Below, one piece after another: positions 55,169 through 64,000 of a DNA stretch of 64,000 bases. The notes below the pieces were generated by a model. The model had not been told where the DNA came from. It saw nothing but the letters and a program-made list of their open reading frames with translations, and made no database searches. Source of the DNA: Naematelia aurantialba (Eukaryota; Basidiomycota; Tremellomycetes; Tremellales; Naemateliaceae); NCBI GenBank assembly GCA_021527695.1, contig JAKFAO010000003.1, positions 310,001-374,000 on the forward strand, given 5' to 3'. The position numbers and the translations under genes are program-made. Position 1 is the first letter of the stretch, and the number at the start of each line of letters is the position of its first letter.

Positions 55169-55637
55169 CAATGATAATGCCAACGATCATGAGCATTTGG
55201 GCCTCGTCCCGCCCCGAACCCACATCCTCGGCTGTTGTCCATGCCTCGTGGCTATCAAACCAGTTGGCGTGCAAATTATTCTGCAAGATCAAACTTCCAG
55301 CCACGCGTGTCAACCCGCAACCCGCCTGGATTCGCATTCAGACTGCTGTCTCTTCGCACACCGTCCACGTCCGCGCGCCTTGGACGATTCTCTTGTGTAT
55401 GCATATAAGGTGTGAACGTGGTGGAAAAGATGTTTCCTCATCAACTGCTTCTAGCGAGATCACCACCCACTCACGACTAACGATTAACGACTAACGACCA
55501 AACCTTTACGACTAACGACCCACATCCTCCACGCACCTTCAGAGCACTCCACCAATCACACAACACAAAAGACCCGTGAAAGCTAGCATACGAAGGATTC
55601 AACGCTCGTCATCGCAACCACCAACAAGACAGACATA
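55169..55637. other. promoter of the secreted-protein gene, with short repeat
   Basis: 469 bp without a gene. A TATAAG occurs at 55404-55409, and acgactaacg-type imperfect repeats occupy about 55473-55520. Confidence 0.45.
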
Positions 55638-58058
55638 ATGAAGTCCTCAATCTCATTTGCCATCCTGGCCATCCTCGCTTCTGCCGGCACTCTCGCTGCC
55701 CCGGTCAATCTCGGAAGCAGCAGCAATGCCCCGGCTCCTACAGCTTCTGCACAAGGGCGAGATACACACCACGTCACTGACAAAGACGTCCGTGAAGTTG
55801 GCGTGAGCGACATTTCCTACCTTACATATCCTGCAGTTGCTGATCGCTGCAGGCACTCGCTCACAGCGCACCGAAGGACGGCAAGCCAAAGGAAGGCAAG
55901 GCGAAACAGAACACACCTGTCACCATGGACGGCAAGGATGTTAGAAATTCGCAAGTGAGGACTCCCAAGCGCATGCAGCTGGCTACGCACTGACACGGCG
56001 TTCAGAAGCTCGAAAGTGACGGGGAGGGGAAACATCCCAAGGGCGACAGTAAGAAGGGGGACACGGGCGAGGCTTCCAAACCGATTCAGAAGCTTAGTGA
56101 CAACAAGGGCGAGGCTTCCAAACCGATTCAGAAGTTTGGTGACAACAAGGAGGGGAAACATCCCACAGGGGACACCAAGGAGGAAAAGGGCAAGACAGTC
56201 AAGACTCCAAAGAGGGATACACAAACAGATGCGCAAGGGGCTGGACTAGGCAAGTCTCCGAACCGGGCACCGCGCATGCCAAACTCAGCATACAGACTAC
56301 TAACTGAGTCATAGCCAACAAGGATGCTAATGTCAACGTCGCGCTCTTCCCAGGAACCACGACGCCAGGCAAGACGGGCGTCGTGGATGCCGAGACGAAC
56401 AACGTCGGTGCGCATGTCATCCAGACCCCAGGAACCGACGAGACTGTTGCCGACGCCACGCTGAGCGACGGCAAGCCCAAGGACGCAGTCGATGCCAAAG
56501 TCCAGTTACCCACTGCAGACTCTGTGTTCGGTAATGGAGCAGGAGCGGGTCTCGCTGGGAAGCCTGGAAATGGCGTCAAAGCAAATTCAGTCAACACCCC
56601 TCTCTCTGATGTGAGTCACCCCGAAATGAGGATTGCACACGCCTGATACTCAATGTACAGGCTGGTGTTGGCAACGGCAACAACAACGGCAATGGCAGGG
56701 GCAACAGCAGTGGCAGTGGTGGTGGCAGTGGCCAGAAGGCTGCCCCTGACCAAAGGCTCGCTGCGCAATCTTCGCAGTCGTCTGCCCCTTCGCCCGTTTC
56801 ATCTTCTTCCTCTTCCGCTAGCGCGACCAGCAATGCCATTCCAGCCAGTGCGAGTCCACAACCTTCCGCCTCGGCGCCGTTGTCCGCCTCGGCCAGGCCC
56901 GCCTCGTCGCCCAGCGCTTCCCCATCGGTTTCAGCTGCATCGGCATCGGCATTGGCGTCGGCACTGTCCTCGGCGTCGTCGCTGGCCGCAGCCCAGTCGA
57001 GCTCGCCGCAGCATGTACAGCCACTCACCTGCTCCTCTTCCCTGGACGGCGGCAATGACACCAGTAACATTCCCCAAGGGGTAGTTGACGCGGTGAGTTC
57101 TGGGCTCCCACAGCTCCCTCGCCCGACTCGGCAGAGCGTGAGGTGGGGGGTGGGGGGAGGTGGAGGGGGAGGAGAGACAGAGCTGAAGCTTGACGCAGGT
57201 CCGGAATGGCCGCGTCGGTCCCAACCGCCTTGCACAAGACCCGACCAACGAGGCGCAACACGACGCGGACGGGAATGCGGTACCCTACCGCGTACCGTTT
57301 GGGACCCGGCCGGCGCACGTCGAGCCCTGCGATGGAGTCTATGCGCACGCAGAGTCCGACTTGGTCGATATGTGCATCGCCGCGTCAATGCTGCAGTACC
57401 AGCCGGAAGGCACCGTCGTGAGTCCAGAGTGGTGCAGTGGTGCGACAGGGAGTGTCAGCGGCAGCGAGAGTGGCAGTGAGAGTGGCAGCGAGAGTGGCAG
57501 CGAGAGTGGCAGCGAGAGTGGCAGCGAGAGTGGCAGCGAGAGTGGCAGCGAGAGTGGCAGCGAGAGTGGCAGCGAGAGTGGCAGCGAGAGTGGCAGCGAG
57601 AGTGGCAGCGAGAGTGGCAGCGAGAGTGGCAGCGAGAGTGGCAGCGAGAGTGGCAGCGAGAGTGGCAGCGAGAGTGGCAGCGAGAGTGGCAGCGAGAGTG
57701 GCAGCGAGAGTGGCAGCGAGAGTGGCAGCGAGAGTGGCGTTGTGGGCGAGAGTGCACGATGGCAGTACAGCGGTAATGGCAGTGAGAGTGCAGGATGGCG
57801 AGGGCCGTGGTGGATGGTGGATGGTGGATGGTGGATGGTGGATGGTGGATGGTGGATGGTGGCAGACGTAGTGGCAATTGCAAATGCGAACGGTGTCAGC
57901 AGCTGACAATCCTTTCTCAGCGCTGTCCCGACACGATGCAGCACGACGTCCAGGCCCACGCCTCGTCCACCGGTACCAACAAGGAGACGATGAACGCCAA
58001 AGCCTCGAAAGACGTCGCGCAGTACCTCCGCCTCTGTATGAGTGCCGGCGCGTTGTGA
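55638..58058 (+). CDS. secreted Ser/Ala/Gly-rich protein of unknown function with repeat-bearing intron
   Basis: Exons 55638-55802, 55853-55954, 56006-56249, 56315-56610, 56661-57092, 57199-57417 and 57903-58058 join in frame to 537 residues. The N-terminus ([22 protein letters not shown]) is a clear signal peptide with an AxA cleavage site. Next is a Lys/Gly/Asp-rich region with an internal duplication of [15 protein letters not shown] units. A Thr/Val-rich part follows ([18 protein letters not shown]), then Asn/Gly and Ser/Ala low-complexity tracts. The C-terminal ~120 residues are ordered and Cys-containing ([41 protein letters not shown]) and may be the functional domain. The 56250-56314 intron is GC..AG. 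The last intron (57418-57902) holds a minisatellite. No GPI signal is evident. A cell-wall or extracellular role is inferred. Confidence 0.7.
56250..56314 (+). other. GC-AG intron in the secreted-protein gene
   Basis: 65-nt intron with donor GCAAGT, a CTAAC branch-like sequence about 10-15 nt before the acceptor ATAG, and correct phase into [11 protein letters not shown]. The GT four bases downstream gives a frameshift. Confidence 0.7.
57469..57738. repeat. 12-bp minisatellite AGTGGCAGCGAG, 21 perfect copies
   Basis: From 57481 to 57732 there are 21 identical tandem copies of the 12-mer, flanked by one variant copy at 57469-57480 and a broken one after 57732. On the + strand the unit encodes Ser-Gly-Ser-Glu in the frame of the upstream exon. 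It lies within the putative intron 57418-57902. Confidence 0.97.
57808..57863. repeat. heptamer repeat (GGTGGAT)n
   Basis: About seven tandem copies of ggtggat/tggatgg, 75 bp after the 12-bp minisatellite and in the same putative intron. Confidence 0.85.
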
Positions 58059-58889
58059 CCCTCGTAAACTTGTAACCTCGTAGCCCTTGCAACACTTCGT
58101 GACCCTCGTAATCTCGTAACCCTTGTAACCTCGTAACCCTTGCAACACTTCGTGACCCTTGTAACCTTGTGACCCTCTAACCCGCGTAACGCCAGCCTTC
58201 GACGCCTAGTATCGGTCACCTGTTTGTATTCTAGAACGTCGAGATGGCGTGCTCCTGCTGCGTTGATGCTGCTTGGAGACTTGGAGAACGACGATGATAA
58301 CGGGACATCAGCCGAGGGCAAAATAACACGTCGCCTCGCGGTCTCTGTACTGGGTCTGGGCCACGGGATGCATCGCGTCGCTTCTCTTTGCGGGTTTCAC
58401 ACTGCTAAGCACATGTGTCCGTGGTCATTCCAGACAAGTCGTCCCACCTCGCAGGTCCGCATGCACACACTCACAGTTACGCGCCGTACACGCCGTACAC
58501 GCCGTACACGCCATACACGCGACTGGAGCCTGACAGAGAACTTGACATCCCCTCAACAACTACACATTACAACTACGAAATGGTAGCAACGAGCGGACCC
58601 TCAGTCTCGTTCTGTTCATGTCACTGATGGTTCGAGAAACGACTGGCAACTGATCGCCGCAACAAGTGAGGGTAGAATATGCATGTAGGATACCGCAGAA
58701 TACCCCAGATGAAGATCGTAAACCCACGCGACCGCACCACGCTCCCGATGGAACCACCAGCGCATCTGATCCTCGGAGTTCTCTCTGGTCTGCGAGCATA
58801 TCGTCTCTAAGGGATCTCGCCTCCACGGGATCTCGTCTCTACAAGCAAGCAGCCTTCGCCAAACGGGCCACTTGTTACTTCTCTCCTCT
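58059..58889. other. convergent intergenic region with tandem repeats
   Basis: 831 bp between the stops of the secreted-protein gene and SIN3. It contains a 53-bp tandem duplication (58069-58174) rich in cgtaaccc/cttgtaacc, and four copies of cgccgtaca at about 58482-58519. No gene is recognised. Confidence 0.5.
58069..58174. repeat. 53-bp tandem duplication, GTAACC-rich
   Basis: Two adjacent copies (58069-58121 and 58122-58174) starting cttgtaacctcgta and containing cccttgcaacacttcgtgac, with a few mismatches. It begins 10 bp after the stop codon of the secreted-protein gene, so it is probably in its 3' UTR. Confidence 0.8.
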
Positions 58890-61800
58890 CTAAGCTGCAA
58901 CTTCGGCAGCCGGGGGCGCCGCCGGGCCCTCGTCGTGTCGCTGAACCCACTCGTTCAGTCGCTTGCCCGCCTCCTCCGCCAGAGTCGTTTCTCTCAGGTC
59001 CGCCTCCACGATTTCCGCAGGCAGTCGTTTACGATGGAAGTAGTCTTCCGTCTCTGCATACCATCAGCTGTGCGCTCTTCCACCACTGAGCAAGTCGGCA
59101 CGGACGAGGTGAGAAGAACATTCGGTAGTTGCCAAGCGCGATCTTCACGTCAAGCCCGGACGACGTCTCGAACATGTCAGCCCCGCTGCCCTGCGGTATC
59201 TCCCGAAGCGTCCTGGTACGAATTAGCTGTCCAGTTACATCCTTTGCTCAAGCTAAAGTAGTGCTCACCGCTTCAAGAAGGGCTCGTCTACGCGATGAGG
59301 TAGCCCCTCGGTCGGATGCGTCTGAACAATCAGCCCTTGCCTAGGGGAAATCCAATGAAGACACACCAAGGTGTAAGAATCGATATACTGTCTCCACTTC
59401 TCCTGTTGCGTCTCTGCATCGTCCACCGACAGATCTTCTCGGCCGAGAAGCTGGATGGTGATCGATTCGCTGGATGGTAGCTGTACAATCAGCCATACGT
59501 TCATCGTCACCACTTACGTATTCAATCTTGTACAGATTCTCTTCGGGGCCAATCACCCCTTCTGCCTGCATCCGATACGCTATCTGCTGTCTTGTTGTCG
59601 TTGTTTCTCCAGCTCGATCTCGCTGAAGCAGAGCCAGCAGTTCTTGGGACTTGATGTCTCCGATAATGGTTTGCGTCTGGCTGATCAGTTGCGAGTCGCG
59701 ATCATCACCACAGACATACCTGCTTGACGATCGCTGCCACTAGACGGTCTAGCGTGAACATGGTGTATGCCTTGGTGCCAAACATCAACCTCAACGTCTC
59801 CTCGTACGTGTTGACATCGACCTCATTCTCGAATAGCCGCTCCGCCATCGCTAACAAATGGGCATAATAGTATTGAGCTGGATTCTCCCCGGCCTCGATC
59901 CCAAAGTACTGAGTATCCGGCTCGGTCAATCCCAATCGAATCGCAATGGGATTGATAGGCTGCTTCTTCTTCTCGGCAAGAGAAGCTGCTATCCGTTTGC
60001 AGCGTAGTAGCCGGGAATACATGATCTGACGTCAGTCAAGATTGGCAAATACACCTCACCTCTATCAGACGGAGCAGGACATAAAACTGATTGTTCGCAA
60101 AGAAGCTGCCTTTCCGCAAAGGCTTCCGCGGCTTGGTGTCGGAATGGTGCGTGCTCGCCTCCGACACCGCCGGAGAGTCGATCTGCACCCACGTCTGTTC
60201 GCTCGCCTCCGCGACTGCCTTGTCCTTTTCCACAGCCTCGGCGACATCGGCGGGATCTGCCGGGGCTGGCACCGGTGTCTCACCTCGATCATCGGTCATC
60301 GGGGTGCCCTCGGAGTGCGCGTCCCCACCATCTTCCGGTGCCGGAGTCATCGTCGAGCCTCTCTCTCTCTCTCCCACCTGCTTCAACAGCCTCTTCCGCA
60401 AGTCAGCGGGCTGCGGTCCCCGTTTGCCCCGTTTCGCTGCGGCGCTCGCATCGTCGTCATCCTGCACGCTCCGCTCATCCTCCGAGACCTCGGAGGCTTC
60501 ATCGCCGGAACCAGGCTCGACGTCGCCGAACTCTGCGTCAAACGCCTCCTGATCCAGCATGAACAGTAACGGCACAAAGTCACGCAACTGTCGTTCGATG
60601 CGCTCCTTGTCGGCAGCTGACAGAGCGTTGGTGACGCGATCGAGGTACGAGATGACTAGCTTCACGACGTCTTTGAGCACCTCAACATCGTTAAACTCAA
60701 ACTTGAACTGTAGTCGAGTCTTCCAGCTCGAGTTGTTTAGCAAAGTTGCACGGAGATTGGTGTGCTCGCGGCGTCGTGCCTCGACCTCCTGTATGAGTGA
60801 CTTTGCAGCAATCGTCTTTTTGTCATTCGTTTTGAACTGCAGGCCCTGATGATCCAGAGCCTTGTAGAAGTTTTTCGCGTCCTGTTCGCGCCACACCCGG
60901 TTCCATTCGCGTTGAGCCTTCTTCCACTCTTCGTCCTTGGCCTTTAGTCGTTCAACGATAATCGGGAGAGAGACCACGGGGTTCTCGTGGAGGGCTTTAA
61001 TGACTTCCGGGCCCAGCTCTTTTCCGTATATCTTCTTGATGACTCGCTGATAGATTGACTTGCTTTGACTGCCAAGACTGCTTCGCAAGTTGAAGCTTGC
61101 TCGCTCGCTAGGTTCCATCGTCTGGATCTTGTTGTTGAGCGGTTCCAACAAGGCGATCGTTCGAAGGTTGGCCTCAATGTGATAGTCGTACTCGTGACGC
61201 TCTTCCTCCGACTTGTGCAATGCCTCTTCATAGATATTCTTCTTGTGAGCCAAAAAGGGAGCGGCGTCTTCGGCGGCCCACGTCGGGTGAGAGACCCATT
61301 CATCGTTGAGCACCTCCCAGCACATGGCGTCTCGACCTGTGCACTGCAGATTGATCTCCTGAACGATTTCAGCGTATGCAGACCGATTCTCAACTGGATC
61401 ACTCACGGTTTTGGGTAGCCTCCGGTAGCTTGGACCATAGCTTTTGACTATGGAGGTACTTAGATCCGGCTTGACGCGTTCCAGCATCGGTGTATTCTCG
61501 ACCACCTGAGCGTCCACACCAATCATGCCCTGAAAGCCATAACCGCCTTGCGCTGAAGTTGGGTTCGGGGGGAAATTGCCAGCAGTCATCGACTCCCATC
61601 AGATGCTTGAACACTGTGTACAGGTCACCAGCGGGCCCAATAAAGAGCTCGGCACGCTCGAGCATTGTCTTCTCGTCGATAACGTCGATGACATATAGGT
61701 TGAGTAGCTTGAGGAACTCGTGATACACGACCTTGTCGTCGCAGAACTTTTTGACCTTGTCGAAGAACGCAACGTCTTCAGCGGGAACTATGGTCTGGGG

Positions 61801-63199
61801 CAAGCCAGCGACGGGGCCAATGCCCTCGCCGTCTTCCCCTGAAGTGTCGGCTTTGGCTGCCTTCTTCTGCTCATGAGCGAGTTGCCGGGGTCTAGCACTC
61901 ACCCTCTGTGGTCCACGTGCATCCGCAGGTCGTCGGCGCTTGGCCGTGTCCTCCTTCTTCGTGTTCTTCTTTACCGGCGGAATATTGGCTGAAGCCTGCA
62001 TCAACGAGCCGAAGAAGCCGCTGTTTCCGTTCTCCGGCAAGAAAGCCTTGAATTCGTCGAGTAAGTCTGGCTCGTGATTGAACAACTCGGAGACCTGCTT
62101 GTACACGTCGCTGATGTCCCGGTTGTCCTTTTGATACGTCTGCAGGATCTCGAGGAACTGTTTGTAGGTGTCGGGAGAACTGCTGAAGCGGTTCTTGATC
62201 TTGTTGACAAATGCAATGGCGTGGTTGAATTCAAGGATGGAGCCGCCGCCTCGCGCAGCTGAACCAGCTGGTCCCCCGCCCAAGGGGCCGTTTGCCAGGA
62301 CCTGGGCAGCAGAAGGAGTGGAAGGACCCGAAGGCACCAGAGCAGGTAGCTGACTGTGGGGCGGAATCGGCAGGGGGCCGGGCGCATTTCCCACTATACG
62401 GGAGGGAGCTGCAGTCCGATTGGCGATATTGAAGGGAGGTGGGCCGGTGGTGAGATGTGAGTGAATAGGCACTGGCTCGGGAGGGATGATGGGTTTATCT
62501 GGCGACCTTCTCCCGTTGCCCAGCAACATCTCGCGCTGCCGTTGCTCCCTCTCACGCGCGTCGAGAGCCGCCGAGAATCCCCCAGGTACTTGACTCATGG
62601 TGCCCGAGGGTGTCGTGACGGTGATCATCTGCGAGCCGCCTTCATCAGAACACTCGATGCGATAACCCGGAGGCAAGAAGGTGTTGAACCCCTGGATGAG
62701 AGAGGGATGGCCGCGGAAGAGGGTCGAGACGCGGTCAATGACTCCGGGTGTGTCAATGCTAGGTGGGGTGTAAGCGAGACGGGACCCTCCCTGCGGGGAT
62801 CCGAGGGCTCACATCTGTCCCTTGAACTCTTTCATCACATCGAGAAAGCGGTTGTAGACCTCTGGCTGCTCTACGAATTGGATCTATCGCCCAAGTCAGC
62901 CCGAACAGCAACGGGAGCAGGAGGTGGAGGGCTGCCGCGGAGATCGAGGGCATGTCCGCGTTTCCCGACCTGCAGTGAGAAGCTGCTGAGCAGCGACCCC
63001 GGGGGCAGAGATGTCGGAGATCGCAACGTGACGGCAGTGGATGCGATGTGTTTCGTGTCCGAGGCGCGCAGTCTGATCGAGCTGCGGTGAGGTGGGAGAC
63101 GGAGGAGAGTGAGCGTACCTTGACTTGGTCCAGATAACTCAGCGCATCTCTCACGTTCAGCGGTCGGTACGGATCATTCGCCCGCTGCGATGCAGACAT
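58890..63199 (-). CDS. SIN3: SIN3 corepressor scaffold of the Rpd3/HDAC complex
   Basis: Read leftwards from ATG 63199 (MSASQRANDPYRPLNVRDA) to the stop at 58890. Sin3 scaffolds histone deacetylase complexes through paired amphipathic helix (PAH) domains. PAH1: VRDALSYLDQVK, VYNRFLDVMKEFKGQ, LFRGHPSLIQGFNTFLPPGY. PAH2: FNHAIAFVNKIKNRF, YKQFLEILQTYQKD, LFNHEPDLLDEFKAFLPE. PAH3: VAFFDKVKKFCDDK, FLKLLNLYVIDVID. The HDAC-interaction domain follows (SYGPSYRRLPKTVSD, VLNDEWVSHPTWAAED, KSEEERHEYDYHIEAN), then the Sin3 C-terminal region (LLRLIE; GENPAQYYYAHLLAMAERL; RLMFGTKAYTMFTLDRLVAA). An acidic Ser-rich linker separates them. The final exon ends in ETTLAEEAGKRLNEWVQRHD. Introns are short. The gene is divergent from CMC1. 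Confidence 0.96.
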
Positions 63200-63630
63200 C
63201 GTGGCTCGTGTCGCGTGCCTGTGTAGGACACCGTGCCGGGATGGAGTGGGTATGCAGGTGCGAGGAGGCGGATCTGCCGACTCCTAGGCAGAGGGGAATG
63301 AACGGTGTTTGACGAGGCGTGACGAGAGCGTGACGCCGACAGCCGACCCGCGCCAGTCGATCGGGCGCCTACGAGCGGGTGCGCTGGAGGGTCTCTGTGT
63401 GTGAAAGGTCTGACTGTCGCTGTTGTGTCTGTGTCTGGAAGTCTGGATGCGTGATGCAATGTGATGGATGAACGGACAGCCAGCCTACGAAGGGGAGGAA
63501 GGGGGTTGTCAATATCCGAAGCCCGGCGGTGTGATAAGTTCAATGCCACGTCACTGTATATGGTTAGGCGATGAACTCGCTCGTTTGACTCGCCAGCACT
63601 CGGTCGACGAGTATTTGCGCCTGTCCCAAC
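63200..63630. promoter_or_regulatory. divergent promoter SIN3 / CMC1
   Basis: 431 bp between opposite start codons. It contains simple tgtgtctgtgtctgg-type sequence (about 63422-63440) but no gene and no motif that I would name. Confidence 0.4.
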
Positions 63631-64000
63631 ATGCAGGCTCTTTCTCGGAGAGAGGAGACCGACGTGATGGATCGCATGCGGAAGGAGGCGCTGGTCAAAT
63701 GCGAGGACGTCGTGAGAGGTGAGCTTCACGATCGTGCACCAAGCATCCGATCAACAGAGGCGTTGATCTGGCCTGTGGATCGATATGAGAGGCAGCGTCT
63801 CGTCCGTATAGCTGACTTGCTGTTCCAGAGTATGTCGAATGCACACGGTCGAGGACGATCACTATTGGTTGGGCATGCAGTGCTCAGCTCAAAGCTTGGA
63901 CAGATTGCATGCACAAGTAGTGAGTCTTTCCCCTGGACGCCGTAGGTGTGTCCGCCGATGACACTGCTGCTGCATCGAGCTTTCCTCATTCCAGTCTCGT
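63631..64000 (+). CDS. CMC1: COX assembly mitochondrial protein Cmc1 (partial, runs off right edge)
   Basis: Exon 1 (63631-63718) and exon 2 (63829-63916) join in frame; exon 3 begins at about 63995 after an acceptor CCAG and is cut by the window end. Visible protein: MQALSRREETDVMDRMR, then twin Cx9C motifs CEDVVREYVEC and CSAQLKAWTDC with TRSRTITIGW between them. This matches the Cmc1 family of intermembrane-space proteins, which bind Cox1/Mss51 assembly intermediates and copper. Only the C-terminal tail is missing. It is the second twin-CxnC oxidase-assembly gene in the window besides COA6. Confidence 0.9.

Noticed and set aside
57469..57738. CRISPR-like array
   Set aside because: Repeats are directly tandem with no unique spacers and lie in a fungal gene; this is a minisatellite.
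57339..58148. Minus-strand (LSLP)n and (CHSR)n proteins
   Set aside because: Antisense translations of the 12-bp minisatellite, with no start context, splice support or family match.

Overview
This window is nuclear DNA of a fungus. The genes are split by short introns (mostly 45-70 nt, GT..AG, often with a CTAAC/CTGAC-like branch sequence), are packed a few hundred bases apart on both strands, and encode a conserved fungal housekeeping set. The GC-rich coding sequence, the high intron density, the ERG9 N-terminus and the style of the SIN3, TFC3 and IWS1 genes suggest a basidiomycete, most likely of the Tremellomycetes type. That taxonomic call is inference. I see no bacterial operons, CRISPR array, prophage, tRNA or rRNA gene.

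Layout from left to right: N-terminal end of an unidentified gene (-), PITH-domain protein (+), Ser/Pro-rich hypothetical protein (+), multi-pass membrane protein (+), GNAT acetyltransferase (-), PEX3 (+), Nudix ADP-sugar pyrophosphatase (-), IWS1 (-), squalene synthase ERG9 (+), mitochondrial Trp-tRNA synthetase (-), PX-domain protein (+), zinc alcohol dehydrogenase (+), Sld7-like protein (-), LSM4 (+), a protein with an integrase-type H2C2 zinc domain (-), a 2.65-kb gene-poor stretch, TFC3 (-, 8.7 kb), UTP13 (+), a Sec2-like coiled-coil protein (-), a doubtful small gene (-), the exon-junction protein Y14/RBM8 (-), TRM10 (-), UBC1 (+), COA6 (-), NUFIP1/Rsa1 (+), a secreted low-complexity protein (+), SIN3 (-) and CMC1 (+, cut by the right edge).

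Many genes sit in divergent pairs sharing 165-450 bp of upstream DNA: GNAT/PEX3, IWS1/ERG9, MSW1/PX, Sld7-like/LSM4, TFC3/UTP13, TRM10/UBC1, COA6/NUFIP1 and SIN3/CMC1. Several of these intervals carry CACGTG palindromes. Functional themes recur: gene expression (IWS1, TFC3, SIN3, LSM4, Y14, TRM10, UTP13, NUFIP1) and mitochondria (MSW1, COA6, CMC1). There is no biosynthetic cluster.

The most notable signals are four introns that only fit with GC..AG ends, coding micro-exons of 3-16 nt, a host-like gene carrying an integrase zinc-binding fold, and a 485-nt intron in the secreted-protein gene. That intron is mostly a 21-copy perfect 12-bp minisatellite that stays open in the host reading frame. 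Exon joins were worked out by eye from frame, splice signals and family conservation. Joins I could not resolve are stated.
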